Shown piece by piece: positions 50,588 to 64,000 of a DNA stretch of 64,000 nt. The first letter of the stretch is position 1, and each line of letters begins with the position of its first letter. The notes beneath the pieces were generated by a model. The model saw only the letters and a list, made by a program, of their open reading frames with translations, was not told the DNA's origin and searched no databases. The translations under genes were made by a program, and so were the position numbers. Source of the DNA: Streptomyces venezuelae (GTDB lineage Bacteria > Actinomycetota > Actinomycetes > Streptomycetales > Streptomycetaceae); assembly GCF_008642375.1 (NCBI RefSeq), contig NZ_CP029194.1, positions 806,001-870,000 of the forward strand, in the 5' to 3' direction.

Positions 50588-50992
50588 TCAGACGAGCGGC
50601 GCGAAGAAGAAGGTGTCGCGGCGGCCGAACCGGCCGTCCGCCGTGAGCTGGAAGAAGTCGGCGAAGCGCAGCCCGACCGTGGTGCCGTCGTGGAGCTCGC
50701 CGTTGAACTCGCCGTGCACGGCGATGTCGGAGCCCTCGACGAGGACCTTGGTGAGCGTGTGGCGCCCCGTCCGGATGACGCGGTCGCCGCCGTAGAAGCG
50801 GGTCAGGCCTTCGTGGCCCTCGAACGGTTCGTAGCCCGGGCGGTGGTAGGTGGCGTCGGAGGTGAACAGGCCCACCAGGCCGGGGACGTCGCCGGCGTCG
50901 ACCAGCTCGTAGTAGCGGCGCACATCGGCCTCGGCGGACGAGGCGGAGGTGGCGGTCGTCGTGGCGGTGGCGGTGGAGTCGTCGGTCCGCAT
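50588..50992 (-). CDS. NTF2-like (SnoaL fold) protein in the NRPS operon
   Basis: A 134-residue protein with an N-terminal Thr/Ala/Ser-rich tail (residues 6-20, low complexity) followed by an NTF2-like domain: DVRRYYELVDAGDVPGLVGLF, ATYHRPGYEPFEGHEGLTRFY, VHGEFNGEL and VGLRFADFFQL. Similar proteins act as isomerases, cyclases or small hydroxylases, or bind ligands. ATG 50992 has an AGGAG ribosome site and lies 47 bp after the NRPS stop, so co-translation in the operon is likely. It is unlike the other NTF2-like protein (30238) beyond the fold. Its function in the peptide pathway is unknown. Confidence 0.83.
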   Translation of the reverse strand: MRTDDSTATATTTATSASSAEADVRRYYELVDAGDVPGLVGLFTSDATYHRPGYEPFEGHEGLTRFYGGDRVIRTGRHTLTKVLVEGSDIAVHGEFNGELHDGTTVGLRFADFFQLTADGRFGRRDTFFFAPLV

Positions 50993-51039
50993 GCGGGGTC
51001 TCCTGAGCGGTGAGGAAGCGGGACGGGTGGGTCGGAACC

Positions 51040-58290
<7,251 letters not shown>

Positions 58291-58299
58291 GGTTTCTCC

Positions 58300-61200
58300 T
58301 CAGGAGCGGGACCGGCGCCGCAGCGCGGGCCTGGCCTTCTCGGCGCCGTCCAGGCGCTCGGCGAGAGCCGCCGGCGTGGGTGCCTCGAACACGGTCTTGA
58401 TGGACAGTTCGGTGTCGCACACCGCACGGATGCGGCTGATGAGCCGGGTGACGAGGAGGGAGTGGCCGCCGAGGTGGAAGAAGTCGTCGTCCACTCCGAC
58501 GTCGGGCATCCCGAGGACCTCGGCGAAGAGGTCGCAGAGGAGCTTCTCCTGCTCGGTGCGCGGTGCGCGCCCGCCGGGGGCGGAGCTGACGTCGGGGCGG
58601 GCAGGGCCTTGCGGTCGAGCTTGCCGTTCGGGGTGAGCGGCAGGGCGTCGAGGACGGTGAAGGTGCTGGGCCGCAGGTGCTCGGGAAGGTGAGCGGCGGC
58701 GTGGGCCCGGACGTCGGCGGTGTCGAGTTCGGTGCCGGGTTCGGCGACGAGGTAGGCGGCGAGGCGCTTGTCTCCGGGGCGGTCCTCCCGGACCACGACG
58801 GCCGCCTGCCGGACAGCGCTGTGCCGCATCAGGACGGCCTGGACCTCGCCCGGCTCGACCCGGAAGCCCCGGATCTTCACCTGACCGTCCGCGCGCCCCA
58901 GAAACTCCAGGACACCGTCCGCACGCCACCGCACGAGGTCACCCGTGCGGTACACCCGCTCGCCGGGAGCGCCGTAGGGGTGGGCGACGAACCGCTCGGC
59001 CGTCAGACCCGCCTGACCCACATACCCCCGGGCCAGACCCACACCCGCCATGTACAGCTCACCGACCACACCCACCGGAACCGGCCGCAGCCGCTCATCC
59101 AGCACGTACACACGCTTGTTCGCCACCGGCCGGCCCACCGGAATCGAAGGACCGGCACTGTCGCGCTCCTCCGCCGTGTGGCAGCAGGTGAAGATCATCG
59201 ACTCGACCGGCGAATACCCGTTCACCAGCCGCAGCCCCGGATACTCCGCCATCGCCTTCGCGACATGCGCCACCGACAACGGCTCACCACCCGTCATCAA
59301 CTGCCGCACCCCGGCAAAACACCCCGGATACTCGTCCAGCAGGAAATTGAACAGACTCGCCGAGACATGGACGCTGGTGACTCCGTGAGCAGCGACCAGG
59401 CCGGCGATCACCGAGGGTTCGGGCCGTAGACCGGGCTGGAGGACACACACGCCTCCGTGGAGCAGCGCGCCGAACAACTCCAGCGCGAACGCGTCCCACG
59501 ACACCGGAGAGCACTGCAGCCACACTTCGTCGGGCCCGAAGGACACGAAATCCTGACCCGTCAGCGTGCCCGCCATCGCCCGATGAGGAGCCACCACGCC
59601 CTTCGGCACACCCGTCGAACCCGACGTGAACATCACACACGCCACATCCTCAGGACCCGCGGTCCGCCCCAGTACCGAGTCCGCGCACCGCGCGATGCCC
59701 GCCACCTCGGCAGCCGCGTCCAGCCGCACCAGCCCCGCCGTCGAACCGAGCCCCTCACCGAGAACCCCCGCCGTCACCACCAGCGACAGACCCGCACGCT
59801 CGACGACATCCCGCAACCGCTCCACCGGGAAACCCGGATCCAGCAGCGTGTACGCGGCACCCGCCTTCAGCACCGCCAACACCGCCACGACCAGACGGGG
59901 TTCACGCTCCAGCAGCACACCCACGGTGTCACCTCGCCGCACACCCCGGCCCACCAGATACCGCGCCAACCGGTTCGCCTCGCGCTCCAACTCCCCGTAC
60001 GAGACACGCACATCACCGAAGACGAGCGCCGTCGAACCCGGAGAGAGCTCGGCCCGCTCCTCGAACAGCTCGTGCACGCAGACCTCGTGCTCGTTCGAGC
60101 CGCCGGCCGTGGCGTTCCATTCGTTCAGCAGCAGGCGCCGCTCGTCGGCCTCCAGGACGTCCAGATCTCCGATCAGCGCGTCCGGCTCCGCGGCAGCCGC
60201 CTCCAGCAACCGCACGAGACGTCCGACGAGTGCCTCGGCACTGCCCTGATCGAACAGGTCCACGGCGTATTCGAGGGCTCCCGTGATGCCACTGGGGTTG
60301 CCGTCGCTGTCCCTGGTCTCGGTGAAGGCGGCCGTCAGGTCGAACTTGGCGGTGCCGTTGAGCACGGTCTCCATCCGGGCGTCGAGCCCGGGGAGTTCGA
60401 GCGCCGCGTCGGCGTTGTTCTGGAGGACGAGCATCACCTGGAAGAGCGGGTGCCGGGAGAGCGAGCGCGTCGGGTTGAGTTCCTCGACCAGATGCTCGAA
60501 CGGCACGTCCTGGTGGGCGTACGCCGCGAGGTCCGTCTCTCGGACCCGTGCGACGAGCTCCCGGAACGTCGGATCACCCGAGGTGTCCGTCCGCAGCACC
60601 AGCGTGTTGACGAAGAAGCCCACGAGGTCGTCCAGGGCCTCGTCCGAACGGCCGGCGACGGGTGTGCCGAGCGGGACGTCGGTCCCGGCCCCGAGCCGGG
60701 TCAGCAGCGCGGCGAGAGCCGCCTGGAGGACCATGAACAGGGTGCCGCCGGAGGTGCGGGCCAGGCGCAGCAGCTCCTGGTGGAGTCGCGCTTCGAGGTG
60801 GACGGGGACGGTGTCGCCGCGATGGCTCGCGACGGCGGGCCGGGGCCGGTCCGTGGGAAGGACGAGGGTGTCGGGGACTCCGGCGAGGGCGGCCCGCCAG
60901 TGGGCGGTCTGGCGGGCGATGAGGCTGTCGGCATCCGCCGGATCACCGAGCAGCTCCCGCTGCCACAACGCGTAGTCCGCGTACTGCACGGGCAGCGGCG
61001 ACCACTCCGGGACACCCCTGTCCACCCGAGCCCCGTACGCCACCGCCAGATTTCGCACCAACGGAGCCAACGACCAGCCATCGCAAGCGATGTGATGCAC
61101 CACCAGCAGCAGGACCCACTCACCGGAGCCGTCCTCAGGACCGAACAGATGGGCCCGCAAGGGAAGTTCGGCGGCAAGGTCGAAGGTCCGCGCGGCGTCG

Positions 61201-64000
61201 GCGGAGAGGGTGGCCGGCAGGCCGTCCGTCCCGGTCGGCGACAGGAGCGTCACCGCGAGGTCCGGGTGCGCCTCCTCGGGCGGCAGGATCCGCTGCTGTA
61301 CGCGGCCGTGCTCCTCGGGGAAGACGGTGCGCAGGGCCTCGTGCCGGTGGACGAGGTCGGCGAGCGCGGCGGCGAGGGCCGTCCGGTCGGGCGGGCCGTC
61401 GAGGCGCAGTGCGTGGGCGACGTTGTAGGACGCGGCACCGTCCTCGGCCCGGTCGAGGAACCACAGTCTCTGCTGGGCGTAGGACAGCGGGAGTTCGGTG
61501 GGCCGTACGCCGGGGAGCAGGGCGGGCCGGGCCCCGTCGGCGGTGTCGAGGCGTTCGGCGAGCGTCGCGACGGTCGGGGCGCCGAAGAGGTCGCGGAGGG
61601 TGATCTCCGCGCCGAGGGCGGCCCGGACGCGGGCGGCCAGCCGGGCGGCGAGGAGCGAGTGGCCGCCCCGGTCGAAGAAGTCGTCGTCGGTGCCGACGTC
61701 CGGGAGGCCGAGGAGTTCCGCGAACAGGCCGCAGAGGATCTCTTCTCGCGGGGTGCGCGGGGCCCGGTGGCTGGCGCCGGCCGCGAAGTCGGGGGCGGGC
61801 AGTGCGCGGCGGTCGAGCTTGCCGTTGGGGGTGAGCGGCAGGGCGTCCAGGGTGACGACGGCGGACGGCACCATGTGCGTGGGCAGGGTGCGGGCCAGGT
61901 GGCCGCGCAGCTCGGCCGGGTCGGCGGCGCCGACGACGTAGGCGACGACGTGCCGGTCTCCGGGCCGGTCCTCGCGGACGACGACGGCCACGTTGGCGAC
62001 GCCGGGGTGGCGGGCGGCGACGGCCTCGATCTCGCCGGGTTCGATCCGGAAGCCGCGCACCTTGACCTGGCCGTCGGCCCGGCCGGCGAACTCCAGCTCT
62101 CCGTCGGCGGTCCATCGGACGAGGTCGCCGGTGCGGTACATGCGGGCGCCGGGCGGTCCGTAGGGGTGGGCGGTGAAGCGTTCGGCGGTGAGGTCGGGGC
62201 GGTTGCGGTAGCCGTGGGCGAGGCCGTCGCCGGAGACGTACAACTCGCCCACGACGCCCGCGGGGACGGGCTGGAGGTGCTCGTCGAGGACGTAGACCTG
62301 GGTGTTGGCCAGGGGGCCGCCGACGGGGACGACGGTCCGTCGGGTTTCGGCGTCGGCTTCGGTGACCTGGTGGCAGTTGGTGAACACCATGGATTCGACG
62401 GGTCCGTAGCCGTGGACGAGCCGCAGGTGTGGGAAGTCCCTCCGGACGCGCAGGAGATGGGACACGGAGGGTGCCTCGCCGCCGGTCATGACCTGGCGCA
62501 GGGTGCGGAACACCTCCGGGTGGGTGTCGGCCATGACGGCGAAGAGCCCTGCGGACAGCCAGACGGTGGTCACGTCGTGCTCGGCGACGAGGGCGGCGAT
62601 CGCGGCGGGTTCGGGGCTCTGGCCGGGGGCGAGGACGCAGGTGCCGCCGTGCAGGAGCGCAGGCCACATCTCCAGGCTGAGGCCGTCCCACGAGACGGGG
62701 GCGCACTGGAGGAAGACCTGGTCGGGGCCGAAGTGGATGTAGTCCTGGCCGAAGAAGGTGCGGACGGTGGCGCGGTGCGGGGAGGCGACGCCCTTGGGGC
62801 GGCCGGTGGAGCCCGAGGTGAAGAGGACGCAGGCGATGTCGTCGGCGAGGACCCGCACGTCGGGCGCCGTGGCGGGACGGTCGTCGATCAGCCTGCGGTC
62901 GCGGGGTGCGTCGGTCCGGACGACGGTGAGGTCTCCGGGCAGGCGGTCGGCGAGTCGGGCGTGGGTGACGACGGTGCGGACGCCGGCCTCTTCGACGAGG
63001 GAGCGGGTCCGGTCCTCGGGGTGGCCGGGGTCCAGGGGCACATAGGCGGCGCCGCACTTGAGGGCGGCGAGGATGCCGGTGACGAGGTCGGGGCCGCGGT
63101 CGACGAGGACGCCGACGAGGTCGCCGTGGGTGACGCCGAGGCCGATGAGGTGGTGGGCGAGGCGGTTGGCCCGGGCGTCGAGTTCTCCGTATCCGATCCG
63201 CTCGTCTCCGGAGATCACGGCGGCGGCGTGCGGTGCGCGGTCGGCCTGTGCGGCGAACAGGTCGTGCAGGGTGCGGTCGCGCGGATAGTCGGCGGCGGTG
63301 TCGTTCCAGGTGGTGAGGGTGGTGCGGCGCTCGTCGGCGGAGAGCACGTCGAGGGTGCCGAGTGGGCGGTCGGGGTCGGAGACGGCGGCGAGCAGGAGGC
63401 GTTCCAGGCGGGCGAGGAGGGTCCGCACGGTGTCGGAGTCGAAAAGGTCGGTGGCGAACTCCAGGCCTCCGTCGAGCCCGGCGGGCGCTCCGGTGGTGTC
63501 GTGGGTCTCGGTGAGGGAGAGGGAGAGGTCGAACTTGGCGTCGGTGTTCTGGACGGGCTCGGGGCGCGCGGTGGCGTCGCCGAGCCGCACGTCGGTCTCC
63601 TCGGTGTTCTGGAGGACGAGCAGGATCTGGAAGAGCGGGTGCCGGGTGAGCGAGCGGACGGGGTTCAGTTCCTCGACGAGCCGCTCGAACGGCACGTCCT
63701 GGTGGGCGTACGCGGCGAGGTCGGTCTCACGGACCCGCGATACGAGCTCCCGGAACGTCGGATCGCCCGAGGTGTCCGTCCGCAGCACCAGCGTGTTGAC
63801 GAAGAAGCCGACGAGGTCGTCGAGCGCCTCGTCCGTGCGGCCGGCGACGGCCGTGCCGAGCGGGATGTCGGTCCCGGCCCCGAGGCGGGTCAGCAGGGCG
63901 GCGAGGCCTGCCTGCACGACCATGAAGAGGGTGGAGTGGGTCTCCCGGGCCAGTTCGCGGAGGCTTCGGTGCAGTTCGGCGTCGAACCGGAAGGGCAGCA
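58300..64000 (-). CDS. NRPS (5' part off the window): partial C-A-T-C-A-T, with one apparent frameshift
   Basis: At least 1900 residues, continuing past 64000. Visible: the C-terminal half of a C domain ([15 protein letters not shown]), A ([12 protein letters not shown]), T (DRGGHSLLA), C with [10 protein letters not shown] ([12 protein letters not shown]), and T (HLGGHSLLV). The frame is open from 64000 to about 58597; the terminal T domain then reads in another frame to TGA 58300. Without correction the original frame ends at 58287, overlapping the next ATG, but loses the carrier. Pocket residues read D-G-L-W-M-G-G-V-F (first A) and D-A-L-H-M-G-G-I-F (second A), which I cannot assign. The A5 motifs are GYGPVES and GYSPVES instead of YGPTE. 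The partial C domain shows that upstream modules exist, so the order of the full peptide is unknown. Confidence 0.9.
58592..58597 (-). other. Apparent frameshift 3 in the partial NRPS (A-T junction)
   Basis: Before this point the frame reads [11 protein letters not shown]. The carrier domain ([24 protein letters not shown]) then appears in a different frame. One base missing from tcgggg would restore [13 protein letters not shown] and join the domains. Confidence 0.85.

Overview
The window is very GC-rich actinomycete DNA, almost certainly from a Streptomyces chromosome. Signs are the strong third-position GC bias, giant type I PKS and NRPS genes, SARP/AfsR-type regulators, rare TTA codons and a mycothiol-type maleylpyruvate isomerase fold. 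No tRNA, rRNA, CRISPR array, transposase or phage gene is visible.

Region 1 (1 to about 41.8 kb) reads as one polyketide-alkaloid gene cluster. Three minus-strand PKS genes (29962 to below 1) are transcribed in the order of chain assembly. PKS A is KSQ-AT-ACP plus two KS-AT-DH-KR-ACP modules. PKS B is KS-AT-DH-KR-ACP plus KS-AT-(dead DH)-ACP. PKS C is KS-AT(methylmalonyl)-DH-KR-ACP followed by a thioester-reductase domain that runs off the window. Around them lie a type II thioesterase, two small accessory proteins (NTF2-like fold and DinB/maleylpyruvate-isomerase fold), a two-component flavin monooxygenase and flavin reductase with a tiny coupled 63-aa ORF, a class III PLP aminotransferase, a PimR-like SARP regulator, a Tat-exported FAD amine oxidase and an SDR. 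Reductive release should give a C1 aldehyde. The unreduced keto group left by module 4 sits at C5. Transamination of C1 and attack on C5 would close a six-membered cyclic imine carrying a heptatrienyl side chain and a ring methyl. This is the logic of streptazone, coelimycin, cyclizidine and abikoviromycin, but the exact skeleton predicted here is not one I can name.

Region 2 (41.9 to 48.4 kb) holds genes with no obvious structural role in either pathway: a membrane-anchored PQQ-type beta-propeller protein, an AfsR-like SARP/NB-ARC/TPR regulator, and a divergent imine-reductase-family/MerR pair.

Region 3 (48.4 to beyond 64 kb) is a minus-strand NRPS operon: a partial NRPS (C-A-T-C-A-T visible), a second NRPS (C-A-T-C-A-T-TE, last A domain read as serine), an NTF2-like protein, an IlvE-type branched-chain aminotransferase and a SAM methyltransferase. 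It looks like a second, adjacent cluster whose 5' part lies beyond the window.

Three single-base frameshifts interrupt otherwise intact megasynthase genes: two in PKS B, both inside blocks nearly identical to PKS A, and one in the partial NRPS. They look more like consensus errors than real inactivation, but raw data are needed to decide. TTA (bldA) codons occur in the SARP gene and in PKS B.
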